Program-made: the position numbers and the translations under genes
NCBI GenBank assembly: GCA_004151065.3
Contig: NWUY0300012970.1
Location: forward strand, 1-18,118
Direction: 5' to 3'
DNA: 18,118 nt
From: Larix sibirica
Taxonomy: Eukaryota > Streptophyta > Pinopsida > Pinales > Pinaceae
Part shown: positions 1 through 7,301 of the stretch, piece by piece
Layout of the letters: each line of letters begins with the position of its first letter
Numbering within the stretch: position 1 is the stretch's first letter
Notes under the pieces: model-generated
What the model was told of the DNA's origin: nothing
Seen by the model: only the letters and a program-made list of their open reading frames with translations
Database searches by the model: none

Positions 1-272
1 ATGGATAACTAGTAGTTGATGCATGAATAACTCGTAATTGATTTTATAAGAGTTGTTCCAAATTCAAAGTAAACAACAATTATATATAAAGAGAGATAGA
101 TAGTAGCTAATGCATTGATGACCAGACATGGCACACAACCTTTTTAATGAGAAAAAACACTGAGTGATTACAATTCCGCATAGAGATATAAACATAGAGA
201 TAAAGAACAAGTAATAAACAACTTATCCATAATACTTAATTTGTAATTTGTTGGTATTCACATACCACACAT
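1..272. other. Left flank, no gene seen
   Basis: AT-rich sequence with no convincing open frame and no recognisable element. It ends at the candidate target-site duplication of the LINE. Confidence 0.5.
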
Positions 273-283
273 GACGGTGACTG
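273..283. repeat. Candidate LINE target-site duplication, left copy
   Basis: GACGGTGACTG directly precedes the T-run that marks the LINE 3' end. It matches GACTGTGACTG at 5329-5339 in 10 of 11 positions, and the next base (T) also matches but could belong to the tail. Position and length fit an L1 target duplication; one mismatch fits modest age. Confidence 0.6.
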
Positions 284-329
284 TTTTTTTTTCATACGAA
301 AAAAACAACTTTTATTAAACAAAAGTTGT
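284..329 (-). other. LINE 3' end: hairpin, AATAAA and A-tail
   Basis: Arms at 305-313 and 321-329 (acaactttt / aaaagttgt) form a perfect 9-bp stem with a 7-base loop. In the minus-strand transcript the loop and the start of the second arm contain AATAAA, a canonical polyadenylation signal. A U-run, a short spacer and nine A's follow. A stem-loop at the 3' end is used by some LINEs for recognition by their own reverse transcriptase. That role here is inference from position. Confidence 0.6.
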
Positions 330-484
330 GTCCAAAGATACCAAAAAGGCTAGCAACCTATACATACAGTAAACGATTACAATCTGATCTGATAATCTTC
401 GAGCCTAAAAAACATCCAAACAGGAAACTTGAGTTCTTCGTTCAAAAATAGAAATACAGAGCAGAGTCATCCTGAAAACAAACT

Positions 485-1222
485 TTAAACATATGACAAG
501 TGATACATCTCGGTGGGTGCCCCGTCCCTAAACTCCCGAACAAGGATTGAACCTTCCATGACCCCCAGGGCAAGTTTGGAAAGCTTATCAGCCTCAGTAT
601 TAAATTCTCTGTAGATGTGCCGGAAGAAAATTGCAGAGAACCAGTCAATGAGTGAATGCACACGTTTAATCCAACCACTCAATTGAATCGAGGATAGGAA
701 ACGTTCCCCTTTGGCCCATGAGATAATAACAAGGGAATCTCCAAATATATTTAACATAGAAAGGCCCAACGACTTTGCAAAGTAAAGCAGTCCCCAGAGA
801 GCTAAAAGCACCAATCTGGTATTTGTACCTTTACCAGCTCCCAACTGTAGCTGATAATACAGATTCTGAGAAACTTTTAAAATCATCCTTGCTCCACATA
901 TACCTTCATGGGCCGCACCATCAAAGTAACCAATAGGAAGGAAATACTCATTTTCCTCATGTTGTACTACAATTCTGGGCAGTTTAACTAAAGTATTGTT
1001 GAGTGGCTGGAAATAACCAGCAATTTTAGCACAGAGTAGCGAGATAAAAGTGTAATCTTCATGGAAAATGAGACGGTTACGAGCTTTCCAGAGCTCCCAA
1101 GTCACAACACATAAAAGGGCATTATCAAAAACATGGGACGCATTCCATACATGAAAATTTTCAGCATAAGAATTACTGGTCCAGGGAAATTGGAAACCCA
1201 AAGAACTTGGAGATAGACCCAC
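485..1222 (-). pseudogene. LINE C-terminal RNase H domain, catalytic Glu lost
   Basis: A 245-residue open frame. Residues 40-55 carry TWELWKARNRLIF, a segment that usually precedes RNase H in plant L1 elements. The RNase H fold follows from residue ~98. The first aspartate is in YFDGAA (D101), the second in FGDS (D162), and a third in TEADKLSK (D212). The second catalytic residue is normally Glu in an N-x-x-A-E-L pattern; here the segment reads NTRLVLLAL, so A and E at 137-138 are L and V. H202 of the HIYRE motif is kept. This plant-type RNase H would remove RNA from the cDNA hybrid, but without the glutamate it is probably inactive. The ATG at 1222 is not a true start, because the domain belongs to ORF2. 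Confidence 0.9.
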
Positions 1223-1344
1223 AGCTTTCTAAAGAAATGACAATGTCTGAAAAGATGGTCCACATCCTCCCCATCTCTCCAGCACATAACGCAAATCCCC
1301 GGTCCTTGGAATCCACATTTACATAAATTGTTCCAGGTGAGCAC
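1102..1344 (-). pseudogene. LINE zf-RVT zinc-binding region
   Basis: An 80-residue open stretch with C18, C21, H30 and C35 in CVMCWRDGEDVDHLFRHC (1240-1293). This is the CX2CX8HX4C arrangement of the zf-RVT domain found between RT and RNase H in plant LINEs. The segment just upstream, ~1660-1430, reads in another frame (SARLAYSFLMEDRVW and neighbours) and probably belongs to the same linker. Frame changes on both sides show indels. The role is probably nucleic-acid binding. Confidence 0.75.
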
Positions 1345-1560
1345 CTTGTTGTTAATGACAAGCCATACAAATCAAAGGATTTTTGGAGCACACTTCACCT
1401 TCCATATCGAAGCATACAAACGCTGCCTCTCTTCACCAAACTCTATCTTCCATTAGAAACGAATAAGCCAGCCTTGCAGATAAGTTTCCATCGTGATTAT
1501 TGAGGCCCCAGCAAAGCGCATCTTCCTCCTGTGATAAAGTAATGCCTGCATGAAAAAGTT

Positions 1561-2379
1561 TCAAAACATGCATGTCCCAGCTGCAGCAAAGATGAGGTTC
1601 CAAAGACAACTCAGCAGCAGAAATCCAATAGAGACTATTACGCTCAGGATGCAACAAGCTTGCTTTAAGACATAGATGTTATGTGCCTGAAGCGCACTGA
1701 TAAGATCATTGTCAAGATGAAATTCCTCCCCAAGGCCAGCAATAGGGTCCAAACCCACAAAAACCTAGGTTCCCCTGCCCACCTTCCAACAAATGCCAGC
1801 CTTGATAATAGGAAAGGTCTTCTTAAAACTGCGCCAAATAAATGAGCCCTGGTTCTTCCATTTTCCATTCCACGGCCACAGAGGAAGCGAGATTCTTCCA
1901 AGGTATTTGGTTTTAATGACTTTCCCCCAAAGCCCATTATCATGTAAGCTCCTCCAACAGGATTTCGCGCAGACTGACAAATTAAATAACCTGATATCCT
2001 TAATACCCCAATCATTTAGATACTTCGGTCGAGATACAGATTCCCAAGAAGATAAATGCCAATTTTGTGAACCATCAGCACCGTTCCAAAGGAAGTCGAA
2101 GAAAAGTTTTCTTAACGCCGAAATGACTTTCAAGGGAATAATAAAGAGAGAAAACAAGAAGATGAGAATACTTTGAAGTACCGAGCATAAGAGGGTATGT
2201 CGACCACCCAACGAGAGGTATTTGAAGCCCCATCCACTAATTCTCCTCTGAACCTTCTTGAGAAGCCAACCCCAATCAGCTGAAGAATACCCTGTCGGAT
2301 TAAGATAGTAACCAAGGTATCTGACCCCAGTACACAACTCCTTCATCTGATAAGGAAACATGCTACCGATCTGATTCAT
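1561..2379 (-). pseudogene. LINE ORF2 thumb/connection region
   Basis: A 204-residue open stretch (2379-1765) followed after one stop by a same-frame continuation to ~1680. Recognisable LINE patterns include VRYLGYYLNP near the start, WGFKYLSLGGRHTLL, FLWNG, and WGIKDIRLFNLSVCAKSCWR. These lie between RT motif C and the zinc region in plant L1 elements. The usual C-W-x-V-G-N-G pattern reads CWKVGRGT before the stop. The same-frame part then gives GEEFHLDNDLISAL before the reading moves to another frame. Confidence 0.85.
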
Positions 2380-2499
2380 AAGAGAAGGATCAATGCAATG
2401 ATACGGGAAAGAGGACTTAGAAGGACAATTGTCCAGTCCTGCAGCATTACAAAAGCAATTAGAAATGGATTTAAACTAAAACCATTCACCCAACGTGCC

Positions 2500-3239
2500 C
2501 AAACCAAATAAAAGCATGTCATCCAAAAAAAGCAAGTGTGTTAAGAAGTGAGCAGGAGCCACTTTAATACCAGTTATTAGACCCTTAAGCCTAGCATCAT
2601 TAATAAGGAGGCTTAAACCTTCAATGGCTAAAATAAATAAATAAGGTGATATGGGCCTTGCCGTAAACCTCTGTCACTCCCAAATGAAGCAGACGGGGAA
2701 CCATTCACCAAAACCGAATAATTTGTGGAAGAGACACATGACAATATCCAGTTCACCATCTCCAGGGGGAGACCTATCTGAAGTAGAATGAATCTGACAA
2801 AGGTCCAATCGAGCTGGTCATAGGCCTTCACCAGGTCCAACTTAAGGACCAAAGACGCCGAATTCTTTTGCTTAATTGAGTGAAGACCCTCCTGTGCTAT
2901 ACCCACAACATCCAACAGCTGTCTATTGTGCAGGAACCCGAACTGTTTAGTAGAAATGCCAACTGCCAAGTAAGGTTTGATCCGTTCCGTGATAATTTTT
3001 GAGAAAACCTTGTACAGAAGATTACATAAGGAGATAGGACGATAATCTCCAAATCCATTAGGCTTGTCCACTTTCAGAATGAGGGTGATGTAAGTCGCAT
3101 TGAGATTAGAAGGGATACAAGCTTTGTTTCTGGAATCCTCGACAGCATCGGTAATTTCATTCTCGAGTAAGGGAAAAAAGTGGAGGAAAAATTCGACCGT
3201 CCACCCATCGGGCCCCGACGATTTATCCTTAGAGAACAA
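2500..3239 (-). pseudogene. LINE reverse transcriptase domain (fingers and palm)
   Basis: RT motifs appear in order: KSSGPDGW (fingers), YRPISLCNLLYKVFSKII, the motif A segment KLDLVKAYDQLDW with its aspartate codon at 2835-2837, and GLRQG of motif B. Immediately after GLRQG the frame shifts by a small indel near 2650. The following SPYLF-type segment and the motif C box continue in another frame. Motif C reads F-L-D-D (2518-2529); the usual LINE form is F/Y-A-D-D, so the middle alanine is replaced while both catalytic aspartates remain. The domain would copy LINE RNA from the nicked target end. Confidence 0.9.
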
Positions 3240-3275
3240 CTTTAAAGTATTCAGGACCTCAACAACACTTACCGG

Positions 3276-3770
3276 CTACCCAATGACCGAGCAGGCATCC
3301 TCGTCGAACATCCAGGGAAAAAGCTTAATGATATTGAGTTGGTCTTCCAGACCGTTGGAGGAACTCCGACTGTAAATTCCTTTAAAATGGTGGACCGCAG
3401 CTTCACACAAATGAGTATGCTCATGGAGCACCTGACCATGCTCACCCTCAATTTCCCAAATGGAATTATTAAGCTGGCGTTGATTCATGAAACGATGGAA
3501 AATTTTCGTGTTACAATCCCTCGCCTTGATCCAAATCGCCCGACTCTTCTGTCTCCAGGTCTCCTCCTGCAACCCTAGGAGCCTGTTTTTTTCCATTTCC
3601 AGAGCACGCTTCCTATCCGTCACATTAGAATTGAAGAGCATATCATCCGCCTCTTGAGCTAAAGATTGTAAATCCCTGTCAATCTCTGAAAAATGCTTAT
3701 CATTAGTAGATTTCTTAAGCCTCTCCCAAGCACGTACCTCCTTCCGGAGCAAGCCGAGCTTCATAGTCAA
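3276..3770 (-). pseudogene. LINE ORF2 linker between endonuclease and RT
   Basis: This 164-residue open stretch is rich in charged and helical residues (LRKEVRAWERLKK; LLGLQEETWRQKSRAIWIKA). It matches the helical linker between EN and RT in plant LINEs, including the W-x-x-x-G/A-D-x-N-T-K-x-F-H-R pattern seen here as WIKARDCNTKIFHRFMNQR. It is in frame with EN and with the first half of RT and is separated from both only by single stop codons. Confidence 0.8.
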
Positions 3771-3908
3771 AATATAGAGAGGAGTACCAACGTAAGATCT
3801 AGCACTATCATCCTAGGTGGCCTTAACAGAATCATTAAACTCAGTATCCTTGAGCCAAATGGGGTTAAATTTGAAAGGAAAACCCCCCAGTTTAGTATCA
3901 AATTCCAG

Positions 3909-4530
3909 CTATAATGTAACTTCCTTATGGTCAGAAAATCTAGAAGAGTAAGACCAAGTTCGATACCTACCAAAGGAGGAGCATAGATCTTCTGCCATGA
4001 AGAAGCGGTCTAGACGTTTGGAAATGCCATCCCGACCGAATCGGCCATTCGACCAAGTTGACACTAACTTGGCTGGCACCACGTCCAAAAGCTTGGCTTC
4101 ATAAAAAAGTTCTTTGAAAAACTCAGCAAGGGGATCCAAGGACCTTCCAGCACCCCACACCTCCACTTCCGATAGAGTAAAATTAAAATCACCCCCCATG
4201 ATGAGCGCCGAGTCATGCAAAAGACCTTCGGAGGCTACATGATCCCAAAAAATTATGCGATTCTGATAAGGAGCATATACATTCAGTATGTGAAGGTGAC
4301 GATCAAAACTGTTAAGGGTACCTACCAAGATAATACCTGCACATGAATGGAAAGCCCTAAGGTTAGCCACCTCAGGGTTCCAAGCCGTTAAAATGCCCCA
4401 GAGAGGCCCGGAGAATCCACTAGGTAGGCCCTCCAATCCGGCTTGATATGTAAAAAGAATTGGAGGGCATCCGAGGCTGAAAGCATGGTCTCTTGGAGGA
4501 GTAAAATGGATGGTTTAAAGGTATCAATGA
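3909..4530 (-). pseudogene. LINE AP-type endonuclease domain
   Basis: Catalytic-region motifs are visible in order. An LLLQET motif has its glutamate codon at 4490-4492, in a different frame from the rest. GGDFN lies at 4182-4196, and an SDH motif lies close to the end of the open stretch. WGILTAWNP, NVYAPYQNR and RLDRFF patterns fit the exonuclease-endonuclease-phosphatase fold of L1 elements. One frameshift near 4430 separates the QET motif from the main part, and a UAG follows the SDHKEVTL motif at 3909-3911. A weak match to the usual N-terminal strand (an N-I-x-x-G-L pattern, then a stop that may replace Arg) can be read at ~4585-4550, overlapping the end of ORF1. The domain would make the target nick that primes reverse transcription. 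Confidence 0.85.
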
Positions 4531-5318
4531 AGGATTCGAGTGCAGCTCACTTGGGCCCGCTGCAAAGGCCACAAGCGATGTTGATCCCGAGTACACATGT
4601 CCTTGGAGTGGCCCAATCCTTTACATTTGAAACAACGGAATAGAATCTGCCAATAGTCCAACAGCTGAATGAAGGAGCCCCCTTCCCAGACTATCTCTAA
4701 CTCCACAAGTAGTCCATCCTTACAGTCGATGTCCACCAACAACCTTGGTGAGTTTCGATCAGACCCAACGAGGGTTTCCTCCTCTATGAGAATAAGCCGG
4801 CCAATGGAGTTTTCCACCTCAATGAAGCCTTTAAAATTCCAACACTGAAGTGGAAAATCCGGTAAAACAACCCAAAGGTGTCGACGTTTAAGAAGTTCTT
4901 TCCGAGGATCAAATGAAGAATGCCAGCGGTCTAATACCAACGAACGAGTGCCTAAAATCCAATACCTAGACTCCACAGCAACTCGGTCCTCCTCGGTGAG
5001 AAATAAAAAGAAAAACCACCCATTGACAAGCATTAGAATACGGGGGATATTGTTAACGACCCCTTTCCATTTGAAACGGACACAAGTCAGAATGTTCGCC
5101 CTTGAAAGTTTAAGATACTCAAATTTCCCTATGAGAGCCCACTTGCTCAAAGATGAGACCATATCAAAGGTTACGTCCTTACCCAGGACACAAAGGGGCC
5201 GGCTTTTCCTAGCTTTTTCAAAATGAACACCAGCTGGGGCCGAACTCGAAAGATTCTCCACTGCACCGTCCGACCAGCTAGGAATTGTCGGAGAACCCTT
5301 CCTCCAAGGGGAAACCAT
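4524..5318 (-). CDS. LINE ORF1: DUF4283-like nucleic-acid-binding protein with CCHC knuckle
   Basis: A 264-residue open frame. After a ~40-residue low-complexity start, residues ~40-190 resemble the DUF4283 domain of plant LINE ORF1 proteins, with several hydrophobic strands and the tryptophan-rich pattern around WVVLPDFPLQCWNF. Residues 229-242 form one zinc knuckle, CX2CX4HX4C (4593-4634). The protein would bind LINE RNA in the ribonucleoprotein particle. It ends only 22 residues after the knuckle, whereas plant ORF1 proteins usually continue much further. The endonuclease reading begins almost at once in another frame, so a deletion at the ORF1/ORF2 junction is likely. The frame stays open upstream of this ATG to a stop at 5346-5348, but that stretch crosses the proposed insertion border. 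Confidence 0.75.
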   Translation of the reverse strand: MVSPWRKGSPTIPSWSDGAVENLSSSAPAGVHFEKARKSRPLCVLGKDVTFDMVSSLSKWALIGKFEYLKLSRANILTCVRFKWKGVVNNIPRILMLVNGWFFFLFLTEEDRVAVESRYWILGTRSLVLDRWHSSFDPRKELLKRRHLWVVLPDFPLQCWNFKGFIEVENSIGRLILIEEETLVGSDRNSPRLLVDIDCKDGLLVELEIVWEGGSFIQLLDYWQILFRCFKCKGLGHSKDMCTRDQHRLWPLQRAQVSCTRILH

Positions 5319-5330
5319 ATTCCCCTTGGA
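5303..5330. repeat. Perfect 11-bp inverted repeat at the LINE 5' end
   Basis: Arms tccaaggggaa (5303-5313) and ttccccttgga (5320-5330) are exact reverse complements with a 6-base loop. The ORF1 ATG lies partly in the loop. The outer arm ends at the insertion border. This could be chance, a structured 5' leader, or snap-back copying when cDNA synthesis ended. Confidence 0.7.
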
Positions 5331-5339
5331 CTGTGACTG
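5329..5339. repeat. Candidate LINE target-site duplication, right copy
   Basis: GACTGTGACTG lies just beyond the LINE 5' end and pairs with 273-283. The preceding two bases are shared with the inverted repeat at 5303-5330, so the exact border is uncertain by about two bases. Confidence 0.6.
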
Positions 5340-5381
5340 TAATAGTTATTGAACAGATAAATACATAAAAACCATGTGAAG

Positions 5382-5633
5382 TTATTGCCATATTATTCCC
5401 AATGTGAAATGACGTAATGCCTGCCACAGCTTTGGGAAAATCGTCGCCATTTTTACGTTCGCCAAACTCGCAATCTTCTGCTTCGGGATGCTGTACAACC
5501 ATTTACATAAAGCTGGGAACTGCTGCTGGAAAAAGCCAAGAATTTCGTAGGAATTGACATATACGCAACCAAAAGTTGATGCTACAGTCTGCTGTTCGTT
5601 AAACGATCTACCTGGAAATGGAATGAAAAGAGA
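5382..5633 (-). other. ATG-less open frame, candidate terminal exon of a host gene
   Basis: On the minus strand a frame stays open for about 83 codons and ends in TAA at 5382-5384. It has no early ATG; the first internal Met lies about two thirds of the way in. A good acceptor-like stretch (pyrimidine-rich, ending TTTCCAG, AG at 5613-5612) falls near its start, so an exon from 5611 is possible. The predicted peptide is mixed and not low-complexity, with segments such as FGCVYVNSYEILGFF and FPALCKWLYSIPKQK. I do not recognise the family. Local GC is higher than in the surrounding DNA. Chance openness is possible because other frames here are also open for 60-90 codons. Confidence 0.25.
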
Positions 5634-6080
5634 AATATTTTATATTTCCAAGGCAATGCACTTCCAAATCGACTTCGACCTCTCAAAGTTTCAAAGCGAT
5701 CAATTGAGGCGCGAAGAGTACCCTCCACTCGTAGCCGCAACTGCAAAGCCTGATATCCAATCAAGCCAAACTATGCCAACTAACTCAAGTCTGGTTAACC
5801 ACACCACTCCTCCAGCTGAACTTTAAACGTCAACTCGAACCCAGTTCCGTAGCGAGGACGGGGTACGCATAAAGTGTAACGCAAACAGAGCTTCGTATTT
5901 GAAAGGTAGCAGCTGCGGGGCCACGGAAGCACAAACCCAGACCTGAGCCCGTATTCGGACTGACTAGCAGAGAAAATATATTGACAGAAATTTGTCCGGT
6001 TGATAGAAATTTGTCTAGTTACTCCTTTTACTAATACAAATTTGACTTCCATGGCGGTCACAACCATCCTATTCAGGCAG
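5634..6080. other. Higher-GC spacer, no assigned gene
   Basis: The minus strand has a 90-codon open frame (5795-6067) with two in-frame ATGs at its start in reasonable contexts. The plus strand has a similar-length frame at 5554-5826. Neither product resembles a family I know and they overlap on opposite strands, so I assign neither. A short imperfect direct repeat (gacaaatttct, twice) lies at ~5980-6020. This could be the 5' part of a host gene whose last exon is at 5382-5611; that is inference only. Confidence 0.3.
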
Positions 6081-6141
6081 TGTATTTAATGCTGATGCCA
6101 GTGGTGGGGATGTAGAACTTTGGATCTTTCAGATCTGAAAG

Positions 6142-6410
6142 TTTTCAAATTCAAGTTCATAGAATTTAATGAAGCTAAAGATCCACAAGTTTGAATTGAT
6201 TTTAAAACTTTTCAAATTCAAATTGATAGCATTTAATGAAGCTAAAGATCCACAAGTTTGAAATGATTCAAAAGTTTTTAATTTAACGTTTTCAAATTCA
6301 AGTTGATAGAATTTAATGAACCTAAAGATCCAAAAGTTTGAATTGATTCAAAAGTTTTTAAGTTAATAGCATTGAATGAAGGTTTTCAAATTTAAGTTGA
6401 TAGCATTTAA
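6142..6410. repeat. Diverged tandem repeat, unit ~67-94 bp, four copies
   Basis: Copies begin at about 6142, 6209, 6289 and 6383 with ttttcaaattcaagttgata, then (a/g)catttaatgaagctaaagatcc and an A/T-rich end. Spacing varies (67, 80, 94), so indels have accumulated. The last copy is partial and runs into the next repeat family. Confidence 0.85.
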
Positions 6411-6465
6411 TAATACTGGTGGTGGGATGTAGAACTTGGAACTGAAAGTTTGCAGATTCAAGTTA

Positions 6466-6710
6466 TATATCCAACATTATTGCTGGGTGTACAATTATGA
6501 TGCAACTTTCAAATTCGAGTGGTATATCCAACATTATTGCTGAGTGTACAAATGCTGCTGATGAGATGTGCAACTTGGATCTGAAATCAGATCCAAGTTA
6601 TATATCCAACATTATTGTTGGGTGTACAATGATGATGCAACTTTTAAATTCAAGTTGTATATCCAACACTATTGCGGGGTGTACAATTATGCTGATAGGA
6701 TGTAAAACTT
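6466..6710. repeat. Second tandem repeat, unit ~57-68 bp, four copies
   Basis: Copies begin near 6466, 6533, 6601 and 6658 with tatatccaacattattgc, followed by tgggtgtacaa and a spacer containing gatgcaactt. A further partial copy (gttgggtgtacaatgtacaatg) lies at ~6910-6935, beyond the inserted foldback element. An open frame through this array only reflects the repeat (an ISNIIxxCT motif recurs) and is not taken as a gene. Confidence 0.85.
6702..6710. repeat. 9-bp target duplication of the foldback MITE (left)
   Basis: gtaaaactt, identical to 6860-6868. The identity could be read as 11 bp if the element's terminal GG is assigned to the target; the matching CC at the other end favours 9. Confidence 0.75.
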
Positions 6711-6859
6711 GGTGAGAGCTAATTATTTAGCTGCAGAGCATTAAATGCGGCAGCTCTGTGGTTAGGGTCCGTTGGATCTAGAGATTCTCCAGATCCAGCG
6801 GATCCCAAGCACTGAGCTGCCGCATTTAATGCTTTGCAGCTCAGTGGTTAGTTTTCGCC
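6711..6859. mobile_element. 149-bp foldback MITE, probably Mutator-type
   Basis: The whole element is an imperfect palindrome centred near 6785. The best block is 27 bp (agctgcagagcattaaatgc… against its complement at ~6808-6834) with one mismatch. The ends, GGTGAGAGCTAA and the complement of TTAGTTTTCGCC, match with transitions only. Exact 9-bp copies of gtaaaactt flank it (6702-6710 and 6860-6868). Removing the element and one copy restores a normal unit of the surrounding repeat field, as at 6567-6580. A 9-bp duplication is the hallmark of Mutator-superfamily insertion. No coding capacity; it would need a transposase from elsewhere. Confidence 0.8.
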
Positions 6860-6957
6860 GTAAAACTTGGATCTAAAAGTTTTCAATTTCAAGTCCTATC
6901 GCTAGCGTTGGTGTTGGGTGTACAATGTACAATGTTGGTTCAGCCTCACTATATGGT

Positions 6958-7301
6958 GTGTGATAACTGGCACTCAAATCGCCCCCTGTCGACAACGGAA
7001 AATTTTCCGGCGAGGCACAGTTCCACACTTTCTCGTTATTTTTTTGGAATTTCGATGGGCCAAAACCCCTAGGGGCACAGTTCCATGGNTGTCGACAACG
7101 GAAAATTTTCCGGCGAGGCACAGTTCCACACCTTCTCGTTATTTTTTTGGAATTTCGACGGGCCCAAACCCTTAGGGACACAGTTCCATGGCATAGTTTT
7201 GCAGTAAATGGGGTGGAAGTACAATTCCACCGATTTTTATAACCAGATCTAAGGAACAAATCACTGAAAAAGCGGGGCGATTTGAGTGCCAGTTATCCCA
7301 C
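6958..7301. mobile_element. 344-bp non-autonomous element with 28-bp terminal inverted repeats
   Basis: Left end 6958-6985 and right end 7274-7301 are reverse complements over 28 bp with one mismatch (GTGKGATAACTGGCACTCAA and on to CGCCCC). The interior is mostly a 102-bp tandem duplication and has no credible gene. A direct repeat gcctcactatat / gcctcactttat (6943-6954 and 7302-7313, 11 of 12) lies outside. It abuts the right TIR but is separated from the left one by a few bases, so it may or may not be the target duplication. The superfamily is undetermined. Confidence 0.75.
6987..7191. repeat. 102-bp tandem duplication with N at the junction
   Basis: Unit 1 is 6987-7088 and unit 2 is 7090-7191, with about five substitutions between them and a single undetermined base at 7089. 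Each unit starts TGTCGACAACGG, contains the perfect 14-bp palindrome CGGAAAATTTTCCG (6996-7009 and 7099-7112), and ends CAGTTCCATGG. Confidence 0.9.

Larger units (their letters stand above)
485..4590 (-). pseudogene. LINE ORF2 polyprotein, broken by stops and frameshifts
   Basis: The domains run EN (~4590-3909), EN-RT linker (3770-3276), RT (3239-~2510), thumb/connection (2379-1765), zinc region (~1760-1100) and RNase H (1222-485). EN, linker and the first RT half share one frame, interrupted by in-frame stops near 3909-3911, near 3800 and near 3285. Frame changes occur near 4430 (in EN), near 2650 (right after the RT GLRQG motif) and between ~1660 and 1220. The full product would nick target DNA, prime reverse transcription and degrade RNA in the hybrid. 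Open stretches remain long, so this is a relatively recent pseudogene. Confidence 0.85.
284..5328 (-). mobile_element. Nearly full-length plant L1-type LINE retrotransposon
   Basis: Read on the minus strand, the order is ORF1 (DUF4283-like plus CCHC knuckle), AP-type endonuclease, reverse transcriptase, zf-RVT-like zinc region, RNase H, a ~200-bp 3' UTR, a hairpin holding AATAAA, and an A-tail of nine (T9 at 284-292). This order is typical of plant L1 elements that acquired an RNase H domain. A near-identical 11-mer flanks both ends (273-283 and 5329-5339), as expected after target-primed reverse transcription. The inferred nick, CTGT/AATA on the plus strand, has the T/A junction L1-type endonucleases tend to prefer. 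ORF2 has several stops and at least three frame changes, so this copy cannot move by itself. No separate 5' UTR lies upstream of the ORF1 ATG, so the 5' end is probably truncated. Confidence 0.9.

Noticed and set aside
6497-6715. A 72-codon plus-strand open frame with an internal ISNIIxxCT repeat
   Set aside because: It follows the tandem repeat exactly; the peptide repeat is a by-product of the DNA repeat.
6873-7259. Long minus-strand and plus-strand open frames across the TIR element
   Set aside because: Both pass through the N and the 102-bp duplication; no known transposase or other domain.
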